Assembly: GCA_937973555.1 (NCBI GenBank)
Contig: CALJKL010000030.1
Coordinates: 27,163 to 91,162 of the forward strand
DNA length: 64,000 nucleotides
Reading direction: 5' to 3'
Origin: an uncultured Flavobacteriales bacterium
Lineage (GTDB): Bacteria > Bacteroidota > Bacteroidia > Flavobacteriales > Weeksellaceae
The translations under genes were made by a program, and so were the position numbers. The notes beneath the pieces were generated by a model. The model did no database searches and was not told the DNA's origin. It worked only from the letters and a program-made list of their open reading frames with translations. Each line of letters begins with the position of its first letter. Positions within the stretch are counted from its first letter, which is position 1. Of this stretch, positions 8,106 to 15,665 are shown piece after piece.

Positions 8106-10040
8106 TTATTTCAGTTTTCTATTGATTACCTTGTCCATATAATCCTGATACCATGCTTTGGCCAATAGAATTCCTTTTTGGGTTTCTGAATTATGAATTT
8201 TAGTGGCTAAATTGTTTTCCAAGCCCAAATCATTTTTGATATAAATCCCCAAAAGTTTCATATCCGCATCAAAGGTATAGATGTAATTTCCAATGGTAAA
8301 ATTATTGACTGTTCCGGAAGAATTGACAATTATACTGGTTTCATTTTTACCAGATAGAAGGCTTCTCCCCCAACTTCTTACAGGTTTATTATATCCCAAT
8401 AAATCTGTTAAAGTAGGATAAATATCCATTTGCTGAACGGGCTCATAGTCTTCTCCATGCAATTTATATTCAGGATTTGGAGAATAAAACAAAATAGGCA
8501 CCGCAAATTTGTTCATTGGCTTGGCATATTCTTCATAATAATTCTGATTGGTATGGTCTGCCACCAATACAAAAATGGTGTTTTTATACCAAGGCATTTT
8601 TTGCGCTGTTTCAAAAAATTTCTTCAATGCATGATCCGTGTATTCTATCGGTTGGTGAATTTCCACGTGTCCTTTTTTGAATTTACCCATATATTTCAAA
8701 GGAATTTTAAAAGGATGGTGAGAAGACACACTGAAAAGCGTTGCCATGAATGGATTTTTCTTCTGTTTGATGGTTTTGGCAAAATACTGAAAGAAAGGCT
8801 CGTCCCAAATTCCCCATATATCGTCAAAATCCTCATCTCTATTATATTCCGTTTTGCCATAATAATGTTTGAAACCCAAAATATTTCCAAAACCCAAAAA
8901 GCCCATGCTGCCATTAGGAGCACCATGAAAAAACGAAGTATCATACCCCATATCGTTGCATACTGAAACAATAGATTGAATTTTTTGATTGGAATAAGGT
9001 GAACTGGTAAAGGCATCTGCCAAACTAGGGATGCCCGCCAAAACAGAACTCATGCCATGTATAGACTGTCTTCCATTGGCAAAAGCATTTGGGAAAATAA
9101 GGCTTTTGGAAGCCAAACTATCAAAGAAAGGCGTATAGCTTTCAAAGTTTTTGATGTTTTTCTTTTTATTGAATGCGCCAGAATATTCTCTTCCAAAACT
9201 TTCTAAAATAAAAATCACTACGTTAGGTTTTTGTTTTACCTCGCGAGGATAAAATTTTACAGGCTTAATATTGTACTCAATAAACTTTTGGTTTACAAAA
9301 TGAACTTCCCTGAAATTATTGGTATTAATGGTCCTGAAAAACGAAAAGATACTATTCAGCACCACATTGGCATGGGTAGGATTGGTAACATACCTGTTGG
9401 CATCTACCATATTTATAGGACGGGTACTGTGTTTGAAATCGCCTCTTATTCCACCAATCACAATGACCACAGTAGCCAATAAAGTAATAACAGAGGTAAT
9501 GAAATAAGGAAGTAGTTTTTTTGGCGTGTTTTCTTTAACCCAGATTTTTTTATAAAGGAAAATCCAAAAAAACATTAATACCAAATACCAAATGATCACG
9601 AATGGGTGCTCTATCACCGATTGAAGAAAAACTTTGCTCAAATTATTCTCATGTTCAGCTACATGCATTGCCGCGGAAGTAAGCCTGGCATTGCTAAATC
9701 GGTAATAAATAAAATCTCCAAAATTCATGGCATAGGTAATGCCATTGGTAATGAAATAAAGATAAAACAGAAATTTTTGATATCCAGCTTTGGAATTGAT
9801 TACCACTGGAAACAAACTCATCAGAATAAACAACGAATTGACATACAAAGCCGCTGTAGTATCGAAGGCTATACCGTGATAAGAAATAGAAAGATAATCT
9901 GAAACATTTTCTATTTTTATAGCCTCACGATTGAAAAACCAAAACAAAAATCTGGCAATCTGATAAAAGAAGAACACCAAAAAAATACGGTAAAGAAGTA
10001 CCAAAACTTCTTGTTTTCTATATTCGGTAAAAAATTTCAT
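8106..10040 (-). CDS. LTA synthase-like membrane sulfatase-fold phosphotransferase
   Basis: A 644-residue protein with about five N-terminal membrane helices (residues 12-200) and an extracytoplasmic alkaline-phosphatase/sulfatase-fold domain. Metal and catalytic motifs are NVVIFILESFG (Glu280), NGRQSIHGM with the likely nucleophile Ser326 where LtaS has Thr, HHPFK, and VADHTN near residue 475. Family members transfer phosphoglycerol or phosphoethanolamine from phospholipid to a glycan or lipid. In a two-membrane bacterium lipoteichoic acid itself is unlikely; an envelope glycan or lipid A is a better guess. It is divergent from pssA. The ATG follows a TAATTTTG -7 box by 7 nt. Confidence 0.85.
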   Translation of the reverse strand: MKFFTEYRKQEVLVLLYRIFLVFFFYQIARFLFWFFNREAIKIENVSDYLSISYHGIAFDTTAALYVNSLFILMSLFPVVINSKAGYQKFLFYLYFITNGITYAMNFGDFIYYRFSNARLTSAAMHVAEHENNLSKVFLQSVIEHPFVIIWYLVLMFFWIFLYKKIWVKENTPKKLLPYFITSVITLLATVVIVIGGIRGDFKHSTRPINMVDANRYVTNPTHANVVLNSIFSFFRTINTNNFREVHFVNQKFIEYNIKPVKFYPREVKQKPNVVIFILESFGREYSGAFNKKKNIKNFESYTPFFDSLASKSLIFPNAFANGRQSIHGMSSVLAGIPSLADAFTSSPYSNQKIQSIVSVCNDMGYDTSFFHGAPNGSMGFLGFGNILGFKHYYGKTEYNRDEDFDDIWGIWDEPFFQYFAKTIKQKKNPFMATLFSVSSHHPFKIPLKYMGKFKKGHVEIHQPIEYTDHALKKFFETAQKMPWYKNTIFVLVADHTNQNYYEEYAKPMNKFAVPILFYSPNPEYKLHGEDYEPVQQMDIYPTLTDLLGYNKPVRSWGRSLLSGKNETSIIVNSSGTVNNFTIGNYIYTFDADMKLLGIYIKNDLGLENNLATKIHNSETQKGILLAKAWYQDYMDKVINRKLK

Positions 10041-10047
10041 ACGGATA

Positions 10048-10055
10048 CAAAATTA
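10048..10055 (-). promoter_or_regulatory. Promoter -7 box of the LTA synthase-like gene
   Basis: TAATTTTG on the minus strand, 7 nt upstream of ATG 10040. Confidence 0.55.
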
Positions 10056-10105
10056 CATTTTTTTACTTTTGATTGGTTCTTTTTACATGGCTCTTTAAAA
10101 ATCAT

Positions 10106-10113
10106 TACTTTTG
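10106..10113 (+). promoter_or_regulatory. Promoter -7 box of pssA
   Basis: TACTTTTG, 4 nt before the pssA ATG at 10118. An identical octamer occurs at 10064-10071 and may be a second start point. Confidence 0.55.
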
Positions 10114-10117
10114 TAAT

Positions 10118-10849
10118 ATGAATTTTGTAAAAAATAACCTCGCCAATGCTTTTACTTTAGGAAATCTATTTTCCGGAACTATTGGGGTCATCAATTTAAT
10201 ATTGGGTCATTATCAGGTGACTGCCATCTGCATCATTATTTCTTTGGTTTTAGATTTTTTTGATGGATTTATTGCTCGTGCCTTAAAGTCTAATTCTAAC
10301 CTAGGTGCACAATTAGATTCTTTGGCAGATATGGTAAGTTTTGGCGTATTGCCTGGCATTGCCATGTATAAAATACTAGAACCTTTCGGGACTAATTTGT
10401 TCGGGATAAACCTTCCTTTTGAGCTAAAATATTTCGGGCTAATGATTACCCTTTTTTCATGCCTTAGACTGGCCATTTTTAATTTAGACGAAGAACAGAC
10501 CTATTATTTTAAAGGTTTGAATACGCCAAGCAATACTATTCTAATTTTTGGAATTTATTATTTGATAAAAGAAGACATGCAATATGGTGGAAATTTCAAT
10601 GAAATGTTCAGTAAAAATATTCAATTGGGGTTTTATTTATTTGTAGCGATTATCAGTTCATGGCTTTTGATAAGTCCTATAAAAATGATTGCTTTTAAAT
10701 TTAGGTCTATGCTTTTGAAGGATAATTACCCCAAAATAGTTTTATTGATTGGTACTTTACTTATTTTGTCCTTATTCGGTATTATAGGAATTCCTTTGGT
10801 GATTTTATTTTATATCATCACTTCATTCATTTTTCAGAAACAACTTTAA
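10118..10849 (+). CDS. pssA: CDP-diacylglycerol--serine O-phosphatidyltransferase
   Basis: A 243-residue inner-membrane enzyme that makes phosphatidylserine, the precursor of phosphatidylethanolamine. The CDP-alcohol phosphotransferase signature DG-x2-AR-x8-G-x3-D-x3-D is complete (DGFIAR, then GAQLDSLAD, about residues 46-72). Six to eight hydrophobic helices follow. The ATG at 10118 is preferred over an in-frame TTG at 10073, because the family begins FVKNNLANAFTLGN and a -7 box sits just before the ATG. The divergent LTA synthase-like gene may use phospholipid head groups derived from this pathway. Confidence 0.94.
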   Translation: MNFVKNNLANAFTLGNLFSGTIGVINLILGHYQVTAICIIISLVLDFFDGFIARALKSNSNLGAQLDSLADMVSFGVLPGIAMYKILEPFGTNLFGINLPFELKYFGLMITLFSCLRLAIFNLDEEQTYYFKGLNTPSNTILIFGIYYLIKEDMQYGGNFNEMFSKNIQLGFYLFVAIISSWLLISPIKMIAFKFRSMLLKDNYPKIVLLIGTLLILSLFGIIGIPLVILFYIITSFIFQKQL

Positions 10850-10904
10850 TCATGCTAGATTTGAAATTTGGAATTAAATCAAAGTCAAATATCAAATAAA
10901 TTAT

Positions 10905-11669
10905 ATGAATCTAAAACTCCATAAACCACTATGTATTTTCGATTTGGAAACTACCGGCATCAATGTTTCCAAAGACAGGATTGTTGAAATTTGCATCCTA
11001 AAAGTTTTCCCGGATGCTTCCAGAGAAAGTAAAACGTGGTATGTAAACCCAGAAATGCCTATTCCTGCAGAAGCTTCAGCTGTTCATGGTATTTTTGATG
11101 AGGATGTGAAAGACTCGCCTAACTTTAGGGAACTGGCACCAAAAATCATCGAAATGATTAAAGATTCGGATTTGGGAGGTTTTAATTCTAACCGATTTGA
11201 CATACCTCTTTTGGCAGAAGAATTACTGAGAGCGGGATATGATTTTGATTTAAGCAAGCATCGCCCAATAGATGCACAGACCATTTTCCACAAAATGGAA
11301 CCAAGAAATCTAAGTGCGGCCTATAAATTCTACTGTGGTAAAACTCTGGAAAACGCCCATTCTGCAGAAGCAGATACCTTAGCAACCTTTGAAATTCTGG
11401 ATGCGCAAGTAGGCAAATATGAAGAATTGCCTGACGATATTTCAGGATTAAGTGAATTTTCATTCCACAATAAAGCCGCAGATTTGGCTGGTTTTATCAT
11501 TTTTAATGAAGAACGCGAAGAAATTTTCACTTTCGGAAAATACAAAGGACAAAAGGTAAAAGAAGTTTTCACAAGAGACGTAGGATATTTCGGATGGATT
11601 CAAAATGCCGATTTTCCATTATACACCAAGAAAGTTTTAACACAAATCCAGTTGAGAAGTAAGTTTTAG
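10905..11669 (+). CDS. DnaQ-like 3'-5' exonuclease
   Basis: A 254-residue protein with a DEDDh exonuclease domain: IFDLETTG (Asp13, Glu15), the FNSNRFDIPLLAEEL motif near residues 93-107, and the final HSAEADTLAT with its His and Asp near 150. A smaller C-terminal region (FGKYKGQKVKEVF...GYFGWIQNADF) resembles the DUF3820-type tail found in related exonucleases. This architecture is typical of stand-alone Bacteroidetes proofreading-like nucleases. The biological substrate is not known; it may act in DNA repair. Confidence 0.88.
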   Translation: MNLKLHKPLCIFDLETTGINVSKDRIVEICILKVFPDASRESKTWYVNPEMPIPAEASAVHGIFDEDVKDSPNFRELAPKIIEMIKDSDLGGFNSNRFDIPLLAEELLRAGYDFDLSKHRPIDAQTIFHKMEPRNLSAAYKFYCGKTLENAHSAEADTLATFEILDAQVGKYEELPDDISGLSEFSFHNKAADLAGFIIFNEEREEIFTFGKYKGQKVKEVFTRDVGYFGWIQNADFPLYTKKVLTQIQLRSKF

Positions 11670-11716
11670 ATAAAAACAATAAATCAATTAAATAAAATTC
11701 ACAATTTATTTAGATT

Positions 11717-12325
11717 ATGAAAATCATTTGCATAGGAAGAAATTACGCAGAACACGCCAAAGAATTAGGCAATGAAATCCCGGAAAACCCTGTTATCTTT
11801 ATGAAGCCCGACACAGCGGTTCTCAAAAAAGGAAGCGACTTCTATATTCCCGAATTTTCTGATGATGTACATTACGAACTGGAAGTGGTCCTAAAAATTT
11901 CTAAAGGTGGAAAATACATTCAGGAAGAAAATGCCCACAAGCATTATGAGGAAATAGGCTTAGGAATAGATTTCACTGCAAGGGATTTACAAAGCCACCT
12001 GAAGGGCAAAGGCCTACCATGGGAACTGGCAAAGGGCTTTGATGGAAGTGCTGTGCTTTCGGATTTTTATAAAAAAGAAAATTATGATCTTTCTAACCTC
12101 CATTTTTCATTGCTGAAAAATAATGAAGAAGTTCAGAATGGCAACACCAGTCTGATGCTGTATACTCCAGATCAAATTATTGCTTTTGTTTCTCAGTATT
12201 TTACTTTACGTGTGGGAGATCTCATTTTTACAGGAACCCCAAAAGGAGTTGGAAAAGTAGAAGAAAACGATGTTTTGGAAGCCTACCTGGAAAAAGAGAA
12301 AGTTTTTAGTCTCCGCATACAATAA
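11717..12325 (+). CDS. Fumarylacetoacetate hydrolase family protein
   Basis: A 202-residue cytoplasmic enzyme of the FAH family: ICIGRNYAEHAKELGN at the N-terminus, IFMKPDTAVL, metal-binding HYELEVVL (Glu residues), FTARDLQ, and the C-terminal FTGTPKGVG loop. Members hydrolyse carbon-carbon bonds in diketo acids or act as oxaloacetate decarboxylase or tautomerase. The length matches the short YcgM/FAHD1-like group. It lies 47 bp after the exonuclease and may be co-transcribed; the substrate is not decided by context. Confidence 0.88.
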   Translation: MKIICIGRNYAEHAKELGNEIPENPVIFMKPDTAVLKKGSDFYIPEFSDDVHYELEVVLKISKGGKYIQEENAHKHYEEIGLGIDFTARDLQSHLKGKGLPWELAKGFDGSAVLSDFYKKENYDLSNLHFSLLKNNEEVQNGNTSLMLYTPDQIIAFVSQYFTLRVGDLIFTGTPKGVGKVEENDVLEAYLEKEKVFSLRIQ

Positions 12326-12394
12326 ATCATGTCAAAATAGTTTTCATTCCTGTTTTTTTATTGTAAATTAGTACAGATTAAAAAAACGATTGTT

Positions 12395-12832
12395 ATGAAA
12401 AACATAGTTGTACCCATAGATTTTTCTGAAACATCAGAATTATTAGTAGACGGCGCAGTAAATTTTGCCAAAGAAATTGCCGGTAAAATCTGCTTAATAC
12501 ACGTTGCCCCCGCAGACTTGGGTTTTGCACTTGGCGATATGGGATTTCAATATTTTCCTGAAATAGAAAAGTCTGAAATTTCTCAGGAGCTTTTAGAACT
12601 TAATGGAATCCAGAAAAAAATAGAATTTAAGGGTGTTGCTTGCGAACATTTGTTAAAACAAGGTATAGCATCTGATATTATTCTAGATTATGCCAAAGAG
12701 AAAAATGCAAGTTACATCGTAATGGGAAGCCATGGAAGAAGCGGCATGTATGATGTTTTTATTGGCAGTCTTACCAAAGATATTACTAAAAAATCTGACA
12801 TCCCTGTTTTGGTATTGCCTTGCCATAAATAA
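12395..12832 (+). CDS. Universal stress protein (UspA family)
   Basis: A 145-residue single-domain Usp. It begins KNIVVPIDFSETSE and ends with the ATP-binding signature G-x2-G-x9-G-S (GSHGRSGMYDVFIGS) and KSDIPVLVLP, so it belongs to the nucleotide-binding subclass. Such proteins act in the cytoplasm under stress or growth arrest. It is monocistronic with a strong terminator. Confidence 0.93.
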   Translation: MKNIVVPIDFSETSELLVDGAVNFAKEIAGKICLIHVAPADLGFALGDMGFQYFPEIEKSEISQELLELNGIQKKIEFKGVACEHLLKQGIASDIILDYAKEKNASYIVMGSHGRSGMYDVFIGSLTKDITKKSDIPVLVLPCHK

Positions 12833-12852
12833 TCTAAAGATTAAGAAATTAA

Positions 12853-12890
12853 AAATCCCGATATCTGAAACAGATATCGGGATTTATTTT
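12853..12890 (+). terminator. Bidirectional terminator after the Usp gene
   Basis: A 15-bp perfect stem (AAATCCCGATATCTG and its complement) with loop AAA, T-rich on both sides, between convergent genes. Confidence 0.9.
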
Positions 12891-12905
12891 TATAGAAATG
12901 TATTC

Positions 12906-13139
12906 TTAGTTTTCGTTGGTATGAATATCAGGATTGTAGTAAGGAAACTTACCTTCTGTTGGAGAATGATATTCTTTGTCTTTATTGTTACCCAATGTTA
13001 CGATTAGTACATAGCACCAATAAACGAAAAGTGTAGATGCTACAAAAAATAATACCCAGTTCAATACGTTTCCAAACAAATTGTAAAACCCGAATGAGAA
13101 CTTGAAAACTTTACTTAAGAATAACCAAAAAGACGTCAT
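12906..13139 (-). CDS. Small membrane protein, DUF6341-like
   Basis: A 77-residue protein with one strong membrane helix (about residues 26-48) and a short polar C-terminus ending in Asn/Asp/His-rich sequence. It resembles a small flavobacterial family that I recall as DUF6341, usually found next to the larger membrane protein on its right. Function is unknown. Its promoter overlaps that of the divergent neighbour. Confidence 0.65.
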   Translation of the reverse strand: MTSFWLFLSKVFKFSFGFYNLFGNVLNWVLFFVASTLFVYWCYVLIVTLGNNKDKEYHSPTEGKFPYYNPDIHTNEN

Positions 13140-13156
13140 TGTTTCTTATTTTAATT

Positions 13157-13174
13157 TAACTTTGTACAAAATTA
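13157..13174. promoter_or_regulatory. Overlapping divergent -7 boxes sharing a palindrome
   Basis: Plus-strand TAACTTTG (13157-13164) serves the gene at 13181. Minus-strand TAATTTTG (13167-13174) serves the gene ending at 12906. Their ends form the palindrome TTTGTACAAA (13161-13170), so only one promoter can be open at a time. Confidence 0.6.
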
Positions 13175-13180
13175 AAAAAA

Positions 13181-14092
13181 ATGTTTAAATTACTCTCTAA
13201 AGAAAGCAATATTTTTTCTATTCCTGTTTATATTTTTTTTCTTTTCTTGATGGTAATTTTCTTTAACGTATTAGATTTCAAAACGTTAAGGGCTTTTTCC
13301 GGGATTATTACTTTTTGCGGAATTGCATTGGGATACTTTCTTTTTAACGCTATTGGGCTCAATTACAATACCCATTTGCCACTATTTTTGTATACATTTT
13401 TTGTTTTTGCACTATACCCCAATAACCTAGATATAGGCATTGCCATGTCTTTGTTCACGAATTCTTTTGTAATGGTTTTATTAACAAGTAATAATGACCA
13501 TGTAAGGAAAAACTCATTTTTAATAATCGGAGCTATTCTTGCCATCAATTATATGTTTTTGCCTACTACATGGCCTATGTTTATTTTTGTTTTAATACAT
13601 CTTATAGTTACTACAGACAATATTGTATTAAACCTTTTTAGATATTTTTTTGGCATGGCCATGGTCTTAGGAACCTATATGGGGATAATGTATTTATTGG
13701 GCTTCACGGCTTTCGACGAAAGATACATACCAAATATACAGCCTTCTTTAATGAAAAATTTTTATCCGCTCTACTATCTTGCTCCTGTAGCGCTATATGT
13801 ATTATATGCCATTTCAGACCATTATGCCAATTTCAATAAGAAGAGCCCTGCCAGTAAGTTTAAATACTCATTTCTGTTATTTTTCTTCTTCTCGCAGTTG
13901 ATTGCAGTATTTCTTTACATGGGAAAGAATTACGAATATCTCTTGTTATTGGTTTTACCGATAGTTATTATATTGGCAAGAGCATTAAGATTCCTGAAAA
14001 AATACTGGATGAAGGAAATCAGTTTGTGGATTATCGTAATAAGTCTTATCCTGTTCAGAATAAGCAGTTTTATTAATTTTACCGTATTTTAA
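13181..14092 (+). CDS. Integral membrane protein, DUF6427-like
   Basis: A 303-residue protein made almost entirely of hydrophobic segments, with about ten predicted helices and few charged loops. It fits a flavobacterial family that I recall as DUF6427, commonly beside the small protein on its left. No catalytic motif is seen and no function can be assigned. The DUF3109 gene starts 2 nt after its stop, so the two are very likely translationally coupled. Confidence 0.7.
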   Translation: MFKLLSKESNIFSIPVYIFFLFLMVIFFNVLDFKTLRAFSGIITFCGIALGYFLFNAIGLNYNTHLPLFLYTFFVFALYPNNLDIGIAMSLFTNSFVMVLLTSNNDHVRKNSFLIIGAILAINYMFLPTTWPMFIFVLIHLIVTTDNIVLNLFRYFFGMAMVLGTYMGIMYLLGFTAFDERYIPNIQPSLMKNFYPLYYLAPVALYVLYAISDHYANFNKKSPASKFKYSFLLFFFFSQLIAVFLYMGKNYEYLLLLVLPIVIILARALRFLKKYWMKEISLWIIVISLILFRISSFINFTVF

Positions 14093-14093
14093 A

Positions 14094-14675
14094 ATGATTC
14101 AAATAGAAGATAAATTAATTTCTGAAGATATTTTTTCTGAAGAATTTGTATGCAACCTAAGCAAATGTAAGGGGATTTGCTGTGTAGAAGGAGATGCAGG
14201 GGCACCTTTGGACAAGAACGAAACAGAAATTCTGGAACGCATCTTTCCTAAAATCAAAAGTTATCTGAGACCTGAAGGCATTGCAGCCATTGAAGAACAA
14301 GGCACTCATGTTACAGATATAGATGGAGACTTGGTAACCACTTTGGTAAACGGAGGTGAATGTGCTTATGTTATTTTTGACGAAAAGGGCATTACCAAAT
14401 GTGGTATAGAAAAAGCCTATGAAGACGGTGTAATAGATTGGCAAAAACCTATTTCTTGTCACCTCTATCCCATCAGGATTACCGATTACAGAAATTTTTC
14501 TGCCGTAAACTATCATGAATGGAGTGTATGCAGCGACGCTTGTACCTTGGGCAAAGAGCTGAAAGTACCGGTTTATAAATTCCTGAAAACGCCTATTATC
14601 AGAAAATACGGAGAAGAATTTTACAAAGTTCTTAGCGAAGCGGCAGAAGAATGGGAAAGAGAATTCAATTCCTAA
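14094..14675 (+). CDS. DUF3109 family cysteine-rich protein
   Basis: A 193-residue cytoplasmic protein with a conserved cysteine array: C-x4-C-x3-CC (Cys20, 25, 29, 30), then GGECAY, KCGIEKAYEDG, ISCHLYPIR and WSVCSDAC. The pattern is that of DUF3109, related to YkgJ-type proteins thought to bind zinc or an iron-sulfur cluster. The function is unknown. It starts 2 nt after the membrane gene, so probably in one operon. Confidence 0.88.
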   Translation: MIQIEDKLISEDIFSEEFVCNLSKCKGICCVEGDAGAPLDKNETEILERIFPKIKSYLRPEGIAAIEEQGTHVTDIDGDLVTTLVNGGECAYVIFDEKGITKCGIEKAYEDGVIDWQKPISCHLYPIRITDYRNFSAVNYHEWSVCSDACTLGKELKVPVYKFLKTPIIRKYGEEFYKVLSEAAEEWEREFNS

Positions 14676-14733
14676 ATCTACTTTTTATCTGGCATTTCAT
14701 TTATATTCTTTATTTTAGAATAAAAATTACAAT

Positions 14734-15390
14734 ATGATGATAGAACATTGGGAAGCCATAGACCTATATAAAGCATTAGCAGCTCTAATTGCAGGATTTG
14801 TGCTGGGACTAGAAAGAGAACTGAAAGACAAATCTGCAGGGATAAAAACCATAACCATCATCTGTATGGGCTCTGCATTGTTTACCATTATTTCTATGAA
14901 AGTAGGCACAGGAAATTTTGATCCGGGAAGAATTGCCGCCAACATTATTACTGGCATCGGTTTTTTGGGAGCTGGCGTTATCTTCAAAGAAGGATTTAAT
15001 GTCTATGGATTAACCACAGCAGGTATTATTTGGATTTCCTCTGCAATAGGAATGTCTATAGGATTCGGGCAGTTTTATTTGGCCATTACATTCCTTATTG
15101 GCAGCCTTTTGATTATATACAGCTCGAAGCTCATCAATTCTGTGATGGAACCCAAGCATAAAAACAATAAAATACTGACCATAAAACTGAAGATTGAAAA
15201 AGCAAATACTAAGGATGAAATCATCAATGATATTGCCCTTCATACTTCTTCAATCTCAGAAACACGATTCAAAAAAACAAATTCCGAAGTCTTTATTTCA
15301 TTTGAAATTAAGGTAAATCCTCAACAAAATAAATATTTAGAAAAATATCTGATTGAAAATAAAGACCTCATAAGTTTTACATACCAATAA
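14734..15390 (+). CDS. MgtC/SapB family membrane protein
   Basis: A 218-residue protein. The N-terminal half has four to five membrane helices with the family motifs GFVLGLERELKDKSAGIKT and ANIITGIGFLGAGVIFKEG. The C-terminal ~80 residues form a soluble ACT-like tail. Members are linked to low-magnesium growth, intracellular survival and ATP-synthase control, but the exact function here is not known. A terminator begins at its stop codon. Confidence 0.9.
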   Translation: MMIEHWEAIDLYKALAALIAGFVLGLERELKDKSAGIKTITIICMGSALFTIISMKVGTGNFDPGRIAANIITGIGFLGAGVIFKEGFNVYGLTTAGIIWISSAIGMSIGFGQFYLAITFLIGSLLIIYSSKLINSVMEPKHKNNKILTIKLKIEKANTKDEIINDIALHTSSISETRFKKTNSEVFISFEIKVNPQQNKYLEKYLIENKDLISFTYQ

Positions 15391-15421
15391 AAAATCCGTT
15401 GACAAACCAACGGATTTTTCT
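15390..15421 (+). terminator. Terminator of the MgtC-like gene
   Basis: A 12-bp stem (AAAAATCCGTTG / CAACGGATTTTT) with a 6-nt loop, starting at the stop codon. Confidence 0.85.
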
Positions 15422-15632
15422 TTTGAAACCATAATAGAATAGGATATTCACCGAAAGAATATTCTGATTTTTAAAATTTATTTTCGTTAATAATATTTAA
15501 TTTCTGAAAAAATATTTATATCAATCTCCTCAATTTTAAGAATTTTGGCACATTTTTTAGTATAGTTTAAAATCTTTTTTTAATTGGTAATCTATCAATT
15601 AAAATGCAAATTATTTATTTATATAAATTTTA

Positions 15633-15640
15633 TATCTTTG
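15633..15640 (+). promoter_or_regulatory. Promoter -7 box of the secreted repeat protein
   Basis: TATCTTTG, 25 nt before ATG 15666, inside a very AT-rich spacer. No clear -33 element at the ideal spacing. Confidence 0.5.
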
Positions 15641-15665
15641 TAAGACAAAAACACATTAAAATACG

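Noticed and set aside
8430..8966. Plus-strand 178-codon open frame inside the LTA synthase-like gene
   Set aside because: Shadow frame with no motif and poor composition; the opposite strand has intact catalytic motifs.
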